A stretch of 64,000 nt of DNA from an uncultured Prevotellaceae bacterium (GCA_900318915.1 ONMI01000006.1:43291-107290), one strand, 5' to 3'; shown: positions 53,360 through 62,015, counted from the first letter of the stretch. A program made the numbers and translations. Notes: generated from the sequence alone by a model not told the origin.

Positions 53360-54558
53360 TGTATCTCGGCGTTCATTTGTTTTATCACTTGGGCCATCAT
53401 GCTCACATATTCACGGGTTTTCTCGACGGAGAAGCCCTTCTGTTCCAGGTATTTGCCCGCCACCTCGAGCGGTGTCATCTCTCTGAACTGATCGGGAGAG
53501 ATATCCACTTGGGGCAGTGTGGCAGTGTGCTGCCGGTTGTCGAAACGCTTGAAGGTGCAGAACCGGCACGCCTTTCCTTCCGCCGCTATTGCCGCCCTTT
53601 CGGCGGCATCGGGTGGCAGACCGTCGTTGAGGTTGACGAAGAGGCGGATGTAGGCCTCACTGTCGTCGCTGAACGCACCGAGCGTGTGGAGCGCCTCTTC
53701 GAAATCGACGGGCTGGTCGGGGATGGTGAGGAGCGGTCTGCGCGGCTGGATGGGAATGGAAACGACCTGCGGTGTGGCACCATACTCCAAGTCAATGACC
53801 GACACGGCATGTTCGTAGGCCTCATCGAAATGAACCGCCAGAGGCGTGCCGCTGTAGCGTATGCGCGGGTTGTGCAGTGGCACCCCCTGCTGCCGATGTA
53901 TATGCCCGAGCGCCACATAGTCGTAATGCCCGTTGAAGACATCGGTGCTGACGAAATCCATTCCCCCCACAGTGTCGTTGAAGTTCTGATGGCCGGTGAT
54001 GTCGCAGCCCTCCACGGCCATGTGCGCCATGACCACCACAGGCAGCTGCTGCGTGTTCATCTGCTCCGTCTCCTGCAGGAGGAGGGTGAAGAGCGCCTTC
54101 ATGCGGTCGCCGTCGGTTCCCTCGAGCGGCACATTGTGGGGATAGACATGAGGCACGGCCACGATGTAGCCCTTGTCGGGTACACAGATGATATGCTCCT
54201 GGGCATGCACGGTCTGCGGGTCGCGGCGCAGAGCCCCCACCACATGCACATTGAAGTAGCGCCAGAGGCTGCTGTCCACCTCGAGGCGCGCGGCGCTGTC
54301 GTGGTTGCCCGCGGTGATGACGGTGGTCATCTGCAGGCAGGCCCTCTGCACCTGGAGCAGTCCCTCGTTGTAGAGTTTTCGGGCAGCCGCCGAGGGTGTG
54401 GGCGTATGGAAGATATCGCCGCTCACCACCATGACATCGGGCTGCTGCCGGGTAACGATGTCGGTGAGCTGACTGAAGAAGTGCTGGTGCTCGTCTTCAC
54501 GACGGTAGTTGTAGAGTTCCTGGCCCAGGTGCCAGTCGCTGGTATGTAAGATTCTCAT
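53356..54558 (-). CDS. sbcD: SbcD exonuclease subunit
   Basis: 400-residue MRE11-type nuclease. Metallophosphoesterase motifs run in order: LHTSDWHLGQ (5-14), VVSGDIFHTP, ITAGNHDSAARL, MAHMAVEG and YVALGHIHRQQG, giving the two-metal active site. The C-terminal capping and SbcC-binding part spans about 260-400. It is first in the sbcDC operon, with a 48-base gap to the FKBP gene upstream on the same strand, so the three may be read together. Confidence 0.96.
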   Translation of the reverse strand: MRILHTSDWHLGQELYNYRREDEHQHFFSQLTDIVTRQQPDVMVVSGDIFHTPTPSAAARKLYNEGLLQVQRACLQMTTVITAGNHDSAARLEVDSSLWRYFNVHVVGALRRDPQTVHAQEHIICVPDKGYIVAVPHVYPHNVPLEGTDGDRMKALFTLLLQETEQMNTQQLPVVVMAHMAVEGCDITGHQNFNDTVGGMDFVSTDVFNGHYDYVALGHIHRQQGVPLHNPRIRYSGTPLAVHFDEAYEHAVSVIDLEYGATPQVVSIPIQPRRPLLTIPDQPVDFEEALHTLGAFSDDSEAYIRLFVNLNDGLPPDAAERAAIAAEGKACRFCTFKRFDNRQHTATLPQVDISPDQFREMTPLEVAGKYLEQKGFSVEKTREYVSMMAQVIKQMNAEIQ

Positions 54559-54606
54559 AGGCAGTAATAAGATAGGCAGAATTAAATAATAAGGTAAGGC
54601 ATAGGG

Positions 54607-55701
54607 TTAAGGCATGAGCTGGAGCACCTCGATGGTAAAGAGCAGGTCAGAATTGGGTTGTATTTCACCGGTTCCCCTGCTGCCATAGGCTTGGTCGGAC
54701 GGTATGAAGACCTCCCACTTCGACCCCACGGGCATGGAGGTGAGCGCCTTGTTGAATCCCCTCACGGTCTGTGCGGGCCGCATGACGGCGGGTGTGCCGC
54801 GCGAGTAGCTGCTGTCGAAGACCTTGCCGCTCAGGAGTTTGCCCTCGTAGTGAAGCTGTACCTGCGAGTCGGTGGTGGCCACAGGTCCATTGCCCTGTTT
54901 CAGCACCTTATAGAGCACGCCATTGCCATCGGGCAGCGGCTGGTAGCCCATTTTAAGGTACTTCATGGCATGCACAGGCCGGGCATCGATGCTCACCTCC
55001 TGGTAGAGGAGATTTTCCATCATGTCAGATTTTTTCATCAATGGTGCGATACGGTCGGCATACACTTTACAAGCCTCGAGCGGCAGGAAGAAATGGAAGT
55101 CGGTCTTCTCAAGAGCCGCTGTTGCCGTTTGGGTCAGCCGCTCGGCTGTTTCGGCCAGCGCTATGACATTATTGCCCGGTTTCTCTATGATGAGCTTTAT
55201 GGAGTCGAGTGCTCCCAGCGCCTCAGAGAGCGCCTGGCCATCGGTCTGATAGGCTGAAGGAGCATCTACTGCCTCGTCAGAAATATTGTCAATTTGTTTC
55301 ATCAGTTCGGCATAAGCTTCCATGGTGCCGTCTTGCTGGAAAGCCTGTTTTCTCCAGTCCATGGCCTTAGCCGGACTGTCGCAGGCCACGGCCTGTCCCT
55401 GCGGATTGAGGGCGATGGCATCGGTTTCGGCCCTTGCGCCCTGTGCCACCATTTCGTTGAACATGGTGGTGGCCAGTTTCACGGCCAGTGAAGCATTGGC
55501 TTTGAATTCCTTGACATTCCGTCCGTAGACATGATGGCTGCAGGCACGCACGCTCCAAATGCAGAGCACCACCAGGAGCAAAGCGCCCACACCGGCCATC
55601 GTCTTTCTGAGGAGTGCACGGGATGGAGTTTTTGCTGCCTGAGGAGCAGGCTTTGAGACAGGAGTTTTGCTGGCAGACTTTGAATTAGATTGTTTTTTCA
55701 T
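54607..55701 (-). CDS. FKBP-type peptidylprolyl isomerase, membrane-anchored
   Basis: 364-residue protein: basic Ser/Lys N-terminus (1-30), one membrane helix (about 33-50, MAGVGALLLVVLCIWSVRAC), a helical dimerisation-like region (about 60-265), and a C-terminal FKBP domain (about 275-362: VQLHYEGKLLSGKVFDSSYS, VRGFNKALTSMPVGSKWEVF, IPSDQAYGSRGTGEIQPNSD, LLFTIEVLQLMP) with the key Tyr, Phe and Asp residues. It should act in the periplasm as a folding isomerase or chaperone similar to Mip/FkpA. The helix carries a Cys near its end, so lipoprotein processing is possible but not in a clear lipobox. -7 box at 55726-55733. Confidence 0.9.
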   Translation of the reverse strand: MKKQSNSKSASKTPVSKPAPQAAKTPSRALLRKTMAGVGALLLVVLCIWSVRACSHHVYGRNVKEFKANASLAVKLATTMFNEMVAQGARAETDAIALNPQGQAVACDSPAKAMDWRKQAFQQDGTMEAYAELMKQIDNISDEAVDAPSAYQTDGQALSEALGALDSIKLIIEKPGNNVIALAETAERLTQTATAALEKTDFHFFLPLEACKVYADRIAPLMKKSDMMENLLYQEVSIDARPVHAMKYLKMGYQPLPDGNGVLYKVLKQGNGPVATTDSQVQLHYEGKLLSGKVFDSSYSRGTPAVMRPAQTVRGFNKALTSMPVGSKWEVFIPSDQAYGSRGTGEIQPNSDLLFTIEVLQLMP

Positions 55702-55725
55702 CGCATTATATTGTTATAGTTTTTG

Positions 55726-55733
55726 CAAATATA
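55726..55733 (-). promoter_or_regulatory. -7 box of the FKBP gene
   Basis: The minus strand reads TATATTTG, 24 bases before ATG 55701. Confidence 0.55.
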
Positions 55734-55834
55734 AATAAATAGTTTGAAACGGCCAACTTTTCCATGTTAGCGGACAGGGAAGAAGTCTAATCTGCCCTAA
55801 GGTTTATGAAAAAAGTATACAGTTTAAAAACAAT

Positions 55835-55866
55835 CAGCGTGGCAGATATATCTATCTGCCACGCTG
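55835..55866 (-). terminator. Terminator of peptide gene 1
   Basis: CAGCGTGGCAGATA and TATCTGCCACGCTG form a perfect 14-bp stem with a 4-base loop. On the minus strand it is followed by TTGTTTTT. Confidence 0.88.
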
Positions 55867-55893
55867 ACACCAAGTGATGTTTGGTCTGTTGGT

Positions 55894-56013
55894 TTAGAGG
55901 AACGGAGTGTTCTCAGCACCACCCTCACCAGTGTTAGTGCTATCAGAAGCCATAACAGTAGCGTTCAGGTTAACGCTCATCACCTTGATTGCAGGCATGA
56001 AATAATTCTTCAT
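55894..56013 (-). CDS. 39-residue peptide, copy 1
   Basis: A complete small gene: ATG at 56013, TAA at 55894-55896. The peptide begins MKNYFMPAIKVMSVNLNATV and ends GEGGAENTPFL. It has its own -7 box (56056-56063, leader about 40 bases) and a strong terminator (55835-55866), so it is a monocistronic unit. Copy 2, 280 bp upstream in the direction of transcription, differs at one residue (Ala8 to Ser). The start M-K-x-Y-x-x-P-x-I-x-V resembles short hypothetical proteins I know from Bacteroidales, often near a MAS/AAS segment. There is no modification enzyme or transporter nearby. Function unknown. Confidence 0.8.
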   Translation of the reverse strand: MKNYFMPAIKVMSVNLNATVMASDSTNTGEGGAENTPFL

Positions 56014-56055
56014 AATGATTAATGTTAGTGAATTAATAAATGTTTAATACAAGTA

Positions 56056-56063
56056 CAAAGGTA
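56056..56063 (-). promoter_or_regulatory. -7 box of peptide gene 1
   Basis: The minus strand reads TACCTTTG, 42 bases before ATG 56013. Confidence 0.65.
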
Positions 56064-56235
56064 ATACAAATAAACCGAACAAAAATACTTTTCAACTATA
56101 AAAAGCCAAAAATTAACATTGTTTTACAAAAATGTTTACTTGTGTTGCCCCATCTTCCACTAATGCCGAGAAGTTTCCAGGCAAATGTACTGAGAGGAGT
56201 CTGGTGGGGAATATTCAGAAATAAAAGCACAAAAA

Positions 56236-56256
56236 AGCGCCGGATAAACCGGCGCT
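56236..56256 (-). terminator. Terminator of peptide gene 2
   Basis: AGCGCCGG and CCGGCGCT with a 5-base loop; on the minus strand followed by a T tract (TTTTTTGTGCTTTT). Confidence 0.85.
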
Positions 56257-56295
56257 GTCATTTCTTCGTAGGAATTAACCTATAGGTAAAATGGC

Positions 56296-56415
56296 TTAGA
56301 GGAACGGAGTGTTCTCAGCACCACCCTCACCAGTGTTGGTGGAATCCGAAGCCATAACAGTAGCGTTCAGGTTAACGCTCATCACCTTGATCGAAGGCAT
56401 AAAGTAATTCTTCAT
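56296..56415 (-). CDS. 39-residue peptide, copy 2
   Basis: ATG at 56415, TAA at 56296-56298. It starts MKNYFMPSIKVMSVNLNATV and ends GEGGAENTPFL, differing from copy 1 only at residue 8. Several codons differ at third positions (for example in the SDSTNT segment) while the protein does not, which points to selection on the peptide. It has its own -7 box at 56462-56469 and terminator at 56236-56256. The gap between the copies and out to mutY holds no other credible gene; an 81-codon plus-strand frame at 56040 runs through promoter and terminator. Function unknown. Confidence 0.8.
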   Translation of the reverse strand: MKNYFMPSIKVMSVNLNATVMASDSTNTGEGGAENTPFL

Positions 56416-56461
56416 AATCGTAAATGTTTAAAGTAAATAAATAATATTATTAATTACATTG

Positions 56462-56469
56462 CAAATGTA
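56462..56469 (-). promoter_or_regulatory. -7 box of peptide gene 2
   Basis: The minus strand reads TACATTTG, 46 bases before ATG 56415. Confidence 0.65.
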
Positions 56470-56714
56470 CTACTTTTTTTCTTTTGAAAAAACATTCTGC
56501 AAAAATAATACCCCGTATTTAATACAATTTAACAAAACAGACTTAAAATGCTTGATTTAGACAAATAAAATTAACGTCTGTTTACAATAACATCTTCATT
56601 TGTCCTACTTCTATCTTGTCAGAAACTATTTTACAACCCATTTACAGCCCTAAAAATAAAATAAGGAGAAAGAATAATTGGCAAGATTTCTGCAACAATA
56701 TACAATTATTTCTA

Positions 56715-56722
56715 TAAATTTG
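56715..56722 (+). promoter_or_regulatory. -7 box of mutY
   Basis: TAAATTTG, 21 bases before ATG 56744; argues against the longer frame starting at 56678. Confidence 0.6.
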
Positions 56723-56743
56723 CATCATCATAAAGACATCAGT

Positions 56744-57775
56744 ATGCCCATGAACCCCGACAAGCACCCCTTTACCCCCACTTTGCTGCGATGGTATGCC
56801 GCCAATGGCCGCGACCTGCCCTGGCGCCATACCTCCGACCCCTACCCCATCTGGCTGAGCGAGGTGATCCTGCAGCAGACGCGCATAAGCCAGGGTATGG
56901 CCTATTGGGATCGATTTATGGACCGCTTTCCCACTGTGGCCCATCTGGCCGAAGCCGAGGAAGACGAGGTGCTGCGGTTGTGGCAAGGGCTTGGCTATTA
57001 CTCTCGCGCGCGCAACCTGCATGCCGCGGCGAAGCAGGTGGTGGCAGCTGGAGGATTTCCCCACAGTGTGGCCGGTCTGAGGGAATTGAAAGGTGTGGGC
57101 GACTATACCGCCTGCGCCATCGCCTCTTTTGCGTTCGGAGAACCGGCCGCCGTGGTCGACGGCAACGTATACCGGGTGCTGTCGCGCTATTTCGGCATAG
57201 ACACACCGATAGACAGCAGTGAGGGGAAGAAAGCGTTCAAACAGTTGGCGCAAGACCTGCTTGCCACCGACACACCTGCCGACTACAATCAAGCCATCAT
57301 GGACTTCGGGGCTCTGGTATGCACACCAGCGGCCCCCTCGTGCGACAGATGCCCGCTGCAGGAAAGCTGCGAAGCCCTGCGCACGCACCGCACAGGCGCC
57401 CTGCCCGTGAAGGCCAAAAGAACCGTCCAGCGGAAGCGCCACCTTATTTATATATATATACGCCACAAGGGTGAAACCGCCTTCAGGAAACGCCCCCTGG
57501 GCGACATCTGGGCCGGGCTGTGGGAGCCCCTGCTGATAGAAAGTGATGAGTTGCCCTCCGTAGAAGGACATCTGCTGCTGCTCACCAAGGGTGTGCGGCA
57601 TCAGCTCACCCATCAGGACATCACGGCCGATTTCTACCTGTGGGAAGTCGACGAGCGTCCTCCGCTGCCAGCCGGATACCAATGGATGAAAGAAGAAGAG
57701 GCGGCCAGCTACGGCCACAGCCGCCTGATAGACATACTGTTGGAGCGTTTAGGTGAGTTTGTTCCAGAGCCATAG
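56744..57775 (+). CDS. mutY: A/G-specific adenine glycosylase MutY
   Basis: 343-residue DNA repair enzyme removing adenine opposite 8-oxoguanine. The helix-hairpin-helix glycosylase domain (about 10-210) includes WLSEVILQQTRISQGMAYWD (catalytic Glu), LQGLGYYSRARNL-like WQGLGYYSRARNLH, LKGVGDYTACAIASFAFGEP (HhH) and VVDGNVYRVLSRYF (catalytic Asp). The Fe-S loop is C-x6-C-x2-C-x5-C in VCTPAAPSCDRCPLQESC (about 191-208). A C-terminal NUDIX-like domain (about 225-343) recognises 8-oxoG. Its 3' end overlaps the convergent GlsB-like gene by 27 bases. Confidence 0.96.
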   Translation: MPMNPDKHPFTPTLLRWYAANGRDLPWRHTSDPYPIWLSEVILQQTRISQGMAYWDRFMDRFPTVAHLAEAEEDEVLRLWQGLGYYSRARNLHAAAKQVVAAGGFPHSVAGLRELKGVGDYTACAIASFAFGEPAAVVDGNVYRVLSRYFGIDTPIDSSEGKKAFKQLAQDLLATDTPADYNQAIMDFGALVCTPAAPSCDRCPLQESCEALRTHRTGALPVKAKRTVQRKRHLIYIYIRHKGETAFRKRPLGDIWAGLWEPLLIESDELPSVEGHLLLLTKGVRHQLTHQDITADFYLWEVDERPPLPAGYQWMKEEEAASYGHSRLIDILLERLGEFVPEP

Positions 57776-57976
57776 CACCACGATGGCTCCCACCACCGCC
57801 ATGACGATGTTGCCCACCAATCCGGTGGCCGTGATACCGCACCAGCTAAACAATCGACCGCCTACCCATCCGCCTACGATGCCCAGGAGCAGATTGATGA
57901 GGCAACCCTTGCCCGAACCGCTGTAAATCTTGCTGGCAATGAAGCCAACGACAATACCCGTAATAAGACCTTCCAT
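57749..57976 (-). CDS. GlsB/YeaQ/YmgE-family small membrane protein
   Basis: 75-residue inner-membrane protein with three hydrophobic segments rich in Gly and Val (GLITGIVVGFIASKI, CLINLLLGIVGGWVGGRLFS, GLVGNIVMAVVGAIVVLWLW), the full pattern of the transglycosylase-associated/YmgE family linked to stress responses. ATG 57976 begins MEGLITG; an ATG nine bases earlier is possible. It is convergent with and overlaps mutY. A near-consensus box (TAATTTCG, minus strand 57998-58005) may be its promoter. Molecular function is unknown in the family. Confidence 0.92.
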   Translation of the reverse strand: MEGLITGIVVGFIASKIYSGSGKGCLINLLLGIVGGWVGGRLFSWCGITATGLVGNIVMAVVGAIVVLWLWNKLT

Positions 57977-58127
57977 AACAAACAAAAAATAGTTTTTGCG
58001 AAATTAGCACTTTTTTTTGAAAAAACCATTCAGCAGCCGAAAAAAAGATAAAAACGCGAAAACCCCAAAAAACCTCGGCTTTGGCAAAAAAAAAGAATTA
58101 TCATTTGCTTTGCTCAAAGTTTAATCG

Positions 58128-58135
58128 TAAATTTG
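58128..58135 (+). promoter_or_regulatory. -7 box of the GH25 gene
   Basis: TAAATTTG, 94 bases before ATG 58230. The leader is unusually GC-rich for this window. Confidence 0.5.
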
Positions 58136-58229
58136 CAGAAACTTTGCCATGAGGAGAAGCGGCGCTGCGAATGCCCCCGGGCACCGCGCTGCCACAGAAA
58201 AGAAATGGCGGGGAAAAGAGACCGAACCT

Positions 58230-58925
58230 ATGAGAATAACAGCAATACTCTTATTTTGCCTGACCGCCGTCAATGCGCTGGCGCAGCACTACGGCATACA
58301 GTGCGAAGACACCTGCAACCACATACACGGTCTGGACATGAGCCACTATCAAGGCGACGTGTTCTGGGAGACCCTTGGCAACAACAGCCACATGAACTAT
58401 GTATACTTCAAGGCCACGGAAGGACAGGAGCTGCAAGACTACACCTACAAGCGCAACATAGACCTGGCCCACCGCTATGGTCTGAAAGTGGGCTCCTACC
58501 ACTTCTACCACGCCAATGTGCCCCAAGTGCTGCAGCTGCACAACTTCATGGCCCAATGCCGCCCCGGCGACCAGGACCTGATACCGATGATAGACATTGA
58601 GAAGAAGCCCAGCCACATGAGCACCCAGGTGTTCTGCGACTCGCTGCTGAAATTTCTGCAGCTGGTGGAAGAAGCCTATCACCAGAAGCCCCTGCTCTAC
58701 ACCGGCACCAATTTCTACAACCGTTTTCTGCAGGGCCGTGTGGACGACTACAAACTGATGATAGCCCAATATTCCGACCGTGAGCCGCAATTGGCCGACG
58801 ACCGCGACTACATCATCTGGCAATATACCGGCAAGGGCCGCATAAACGGTGTGAACACCTATGTGGACAAGAGCCGCATCATGGGCAACCACAGTATGAG
58901 AGAACTGAAATTCAAGCGCTGGTAG
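58230..58925 (+). CDS. GH25-family lysozyme-like muramidase
   Basis: 231-residue exported enzyme with signal peptide MRITAILLFCLTAVNALAQ. The GH25 barrel shows HGLDMSHYQGDVFWETL (Asp near the start), YVYFKATEGQEL, VGSYHFYHANVPQ, LIPMIDIEKKP (catalytic Asp/Glu) and YIIWQYTGKGRINGVNTYVD at the end, as in Cellosyl-type lysozymes, which cut peptidoglycan between MurNAc and GlcNAc. ATG 58230 gives the signal peptide; the frame is open up to 58149 but that extension is basic and lacks a signal. Followed after 57 bases by the zinc-ribbon gene. Confidence 0.93.
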   Translation: MRITAILLFCLTAVNALAQHYGIQCEDTCNHIHGLDMSHYQGDVFWETLGNNSHMNYVYFKATEGQELQDYTYKRNIDLAHRYGLKVGSYHFYHANVPQVLQLHNFMAQCRPGDQDLIPMIDIEKKPSHMSTQVFCDSLLKFLQLVEEAYHQKPLLYTGTNFYNRFLQGRVDDYKLMIAQYSDREPQLADDRDYIIWQYTGKGRINGVNTYVDKSRIMGNHSMRELKFKRW

Positions 58926-58982
58926 CGGCCGTGCAGCGACGCCCGCCCCACCATCAAAATATAAAAACAAGCATCAAAGAAG

Positions 58983-60626
58983 ATGGCTATTATAAAATGT
59001 CCGGAATGCGGACACCAAATCAATGAGACCGAGAAAATCTGCCCGGTGTGCGGGGTAGAGATAGCCGGCCATGTGGTGAAATGCCACGTATGCGGCGAGG
59101 TATACTTCAACGACGAAGCCCTCTGCCCCAACTGCCACAGCACACAATACACGCTGCTCGGCACAGGTGAGGAAATGCCTGAGGAGGAACCCGACGATAA
59201 AAAGTTCTTCTATGAAGAGCCGGAGGATGAGCCGGAAGAAGAACCGGCCACACCTGCAGAGACACCTGCAGAGACACCTGCAGCCCCCAGCAACCAGGGA
59301 GAGCGCGAAGAGAAAAATGCGCCAGCCGAGGAGCCCTCTGTGAAAGAGGAAGAAGAGGAGGAAGAAGCGAAGCCGACGGTGCCCGCCAAAGAGAAAGACC
59401 GGAAAAGAGACCGGAAGAAGAAACGCTACACAGCCCCTGTCTTGAGCGGCAAGGACGCGGCAGCCGATGCCCCTGCCCAAGAGCCGGAGCTGCCCTTCCC
59501 CCCGACCGAGGATTCCGAAGCAGCAGACAGCGCGGAGGGAGGCGAGGCCGGACACTCGAACCTGAAACGCAACGTGATATCGTTTGTGGTATCCATCGCC
59601 GTAGCCCTGCTGGTGGCCGCCATCAGCGTATACTACTATCAGCAGACCAAGGTGACGAAGGAGAACAAAGACTTTGAGCGGGCCATCGCCAACAACGACA
59701 CCACGATGATGCAGCTCTTCCTGAACACCTATGCCGATGCCTCCAAAGCCCATGTGGACACCATACACCAACGCATAGCCCAGATAAGAAACGACGAGAA
59801 GGCCCTTGGCGTGGCACTGAAAAAACGCGACAAGACCAGTCTGCTGCACTACCTGGCCCAGCACCCCTCATCGAAGGACCGCAAGGCCATTCTGCAAATT
59901 GTAGACACGCTCGACTGGGACTCGACCGTGAAGGTTAACAGCCGCCAGGCCTATCAAGACTATCTCACCGCCCACGCCGACGGAGTCTTTGCCGCCGAGG
60001 CGAAAGAGAAGTTGCGCGACAAGGAACTGGAGTCGACGCCTGCCGACCGCGACAAGATGGTGAACCTATTCCACGACTTCTTTATCAGTGTGAACGCCGG
60101 CGACCAGGAAGGGGTGAAACGCAACCTGAGCAACAAGGTGGACCGGTTTATGGGCACCGAAGGCGCCACCACGAGTCAGGTGGTGGCATGGATGCAGCGC
60201 CAGCACGGTGAGGACGTGAGCAAGGTGATATGGCGCATGAACCGCGACTATAAGATACGCAAGCGCGAGGTGAGCGGCCTGGTGCAGTATACGGTAGACT
60301 TCACCGCCCAGCGAGACATCGTGAAAGGCGGCAAGAGCCAGACAGAGCACTTCCGCATCACCTCCGGTGTGACCGGTGACGGCAAGATCTCTTCGATGGA
60401 CATGTCGACCTACACCCCGCAGGCAAAGCCTGCCGCCAGCAGCACATCGAGCAGCTCAACCAGCAGCAAGCCCGCATCGAGCAGCAGCTCCTCGGCCAGC
60501 AGCAAGCCTGCTACGAGTTCTAAACCCGCAACGAGCAGCAAGCCCGCAACCAGTTCTAAACCTGCTGCCAGCAGTAAGCCTGCCACAAGCAGCAAACCCT
60601 CTACAAACAGCACGACGAAGAAATAG
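58983..60626 (+). CDS. Double zinc-ribbon, single-TM protein with Ser/Pro/Lys repeat tail
   Basis: 547 residues. Two zinc ribbons at the N-terminus (KCPECGHQINETEKICPVCG and KCHVCGEVYFNDEALCPNCH; eight Cys between residues 6 and 51). An acidic Pro/Glu region (about 60-140), a basic KDRKRDRKKKR patch, one membrane helix (about 198-220, VISFVVSIAVALLVAAISVY), and a periplasmic part (about 225-480) with an NTF2/DUF4878-like stretch (LFHDFFISVNAGDQEGVKRN). The tail (about 485-547) repeats SSKPAT. The ribbons would be cytosolic. Function unknown; the layout hints at sensing or scaffolding. Possibly cotranscribed with the GH25 gene. Confidence 0.82.
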   Translation: MAIIKCPECGHQINETEKICPVCGVEIAGHVVKCHVCGEVYFNDEALCPNCHSTQYTLLGTGEEMPEEEPDDKKFFYEEPEDEPEEEPATPAETPAETPAAPSNQGEREEKNAPAEEPSVKEEEEEEEAKPTVPAKEKDRKRDRKKKRYTAPVLSGKDAAADAPAQEPELPFPPTEDSEAADSAEGGEAGHSNLKRNVISFVVSIAVALLVAAISVYYYQQTKVTKENKDFERAIANNDTTMMQLFLNTYADASKAHVDTIHQRIAQIRNDEKALGVALKKRDKTSLLHYLAQHPSSKDRKAILQIVDTLDWDSTVKVNSRQAYQDYLTAHADGVFAAEAKEKLRDKELESTPADRDKMVNLFHDFFISVNAGDQEGVKRNLSNKVDRFMGTEGATTSQVVAWMQRQHGEDVSKVIWRMNRDYKIRKREVSGLVQYTVDFTAQRDIVKGGKSQTEHFRITSGVTGDGKISSMDMSTYTPQAKPAASSTSSSSTSSKPASSSSSSASSKPATSSKPATSSKPATSSKPAASSKPATSSKPSTNSTTKK

Positions 60627-60685
60627 CCCCATCAGGCTGTTTCTCCGTCGCGCCTATATTCTTAACAGCGTCTGATCATATTGCA

Positions 60686-61351
60686 TCAGGCGCTGTTTCT
60701 CATTTGTCGGAGCAGTTCTTTCTGCCGTTCACTGAGATGGTCAGGAAGAGACACCTTGTAGGTAATCACCACATCGCTCTTACGGCCCTGCCCTATGTCC
60801 ACGCCGCGAATGCGCACCTTGGCGCCCGGCTGTGTGCCCGGTTTCACCTTCAGTTTGATTTTTGAACCGCCCGCCAATTGGACCATTACCTCGCCGCCGA
60901 GCAGGGCGGTATAGAGGTCGATGGTGATTTCGGACGACGGCGTGGAAGCGGCCGAGCGTGCGGAGCTCTTCCGTCGGGCCGCGCCGGCCTTTCCGAAGAG
61001 TTGCTCGAAAAAGTCGCTGAATCCGCCACCGCCGGAGAAGGCGGAGAAGTCGAAGCCGTCAAAAGGTCCTCCGGTGCCCGACCAGCTGAAGCCACCTTGT
61101 CCGCCCTGACCGCCCATCTGTTCGGCCATGCGCCAATTTTCGCCATACTGGTCGTATTTTGCCCTTTTCTCCTTGTCGCCAATCACTTCGTAGGCCTCGT
61201 TCAGGGCCTGAAACTTTGCCTTGGCCTTAGGGTCATCAGGATGCAGGTCGGGATGAAACTGCTTGGCCCGTTTGAAATAAGCCTTTTTCACCTCGTCCTG
61301 CGGTATATCCTTCGGAACGCCGAGAATTTTGTAATAATCGATAAATGCCAT
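60686..61351 (-). CDS. DnaJ/CbpA-like co-chaperone with a single C-terminal substrate domain
   Basis: 221-residue J-protein. J domain at 1-70 with HPD ([20 protein letters not shown]), which stimulates DnaK. Next a Gly/Phe-rich region (about 78-120, [20 protein letters not shown] and [13 protein letters not shown]), then one C-terminal DnaJ domain half (about 138-221, [53 protein letters not shown]). CbpA is about 300 residues with two such halves; here one is missing. No zinc-finger region. No perfect -7 box upstream; TGATTTTTG on the minus strand near 61386-61394 is the closest. Confidence 0.88.
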   Translation of the reverse strand: MAFIDYYKILGVPKDIPQDEVKKAYFKRAKQFHPDLHPDDPKAKAKFQALNEAYEVIGDKEKRAKYDQYGENWRMAEQMGGQGGQGGFSWSGTGGPFDGFDFSAFSGGGGFSDFFEQLFGKAGAARRKSSARSAASTPSSEITIDLYTALLGGEVMVQLAGGSKIKLKVKPGTQPGAKVRIRGVDIGQGRKSDVVITYKVSLPDHLSERQKELLRQMRNSA

Positions 61352-61465
61352 AATCTTTTACCTCCTTTTTACCCATTATGCCGCAAAAATCATACCACAG
61401 CATGCCGAAAGGGGCAGAAAATGCCATTTAGTCAGCTATAAATGCGAATTAATTGATGAAGAATT

Positions 61466-61652
61466 CATGTGGAACTCCTTTGTAATTATGTAAGTCTCTG
61501 ATAATCAATGTCGATTGAAAATGCTCCATTTTAAACGGTACAAATTTTTATTACCCGATAATGGATTCTCTGGTGTCGTCTTGTTGAATTTTTTGACAAT
61601 TATGAAGCGGTCGACGGGCAACAAAGTTTAAGATTTGGTTAAGATTATTTAA
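61466..61652 (+). repeat. 187-bp direct repeat, left copy
   Basis: Aligns without gaps to 63646-63832 (offset 2180), with about 14 mismatches counted by eye. It contains ACGGTACAAATTTTTATTAC and GTTTAAGATTTGGTTAAG. The surrounding gap 61352-62015 has no gene. It also contains ACCACACTCAGATG twice (61728-61741 and 61743-61756). Confidence 0.92.
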
Positions 61653-61954
61653 CCATCTTGACTGACAGCAATAGTGCTTACGTTCTCTTCCGGGACACCT
61701 CAATTATATTGTCCCATGAGTATTTTAACCACACTCAGATGCACCACACTCAGATGTACCTGTCAAGAGCCAAATAAAGAAACTCTTTTGCTGGGAAAGA
61801 TGATTAAGAGACTAATTCATTCATTGTTGTTGATGAAATCAAAGAAATAGTCATCAAAAAATTGTTATTTCCTATCTAATTTAATTCTGGATAATTTGCG
61901 TATATAAATACAAAAATCCATAAATATTCCGATTTTTATGTGGAATTTATTTCC

Positions 61955-61995
61955 AATTTGACGAAATGACAAGAAAATTTGACGAAATGATAAGA
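61955..61995 (+). repeat. 20-bp tandem repeat upstream of the lipoprotein locus promoter
   Basis: AATTTGACGAAATGACAAGA (61955-61974) and AATTTGACGAAATGATAAGA (61976-61995) are spaced 21 bp apart, two helical turns, and end 20 bases before the -7 box, a position that would suit an activator. Confidence 0.85.
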
Positions 61996-62015
61996 GAAGA
62001 AGTGCATTTGTGCCC

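Noticed and set aside
56040-56285. An 81-codon plus-strand frame between the two peptide genes
   Set aside because: Runs through the promoter of peptide gene 1 and the terminator of peptide gene 2; no recognisable features.
61352-62015. tRNA or riboswitch in the large gap before the lipoprotein locus
   Set aside because: No cloverleaf, CCA end or known aptamer-like conserved block could be identified; only repeats are visible.
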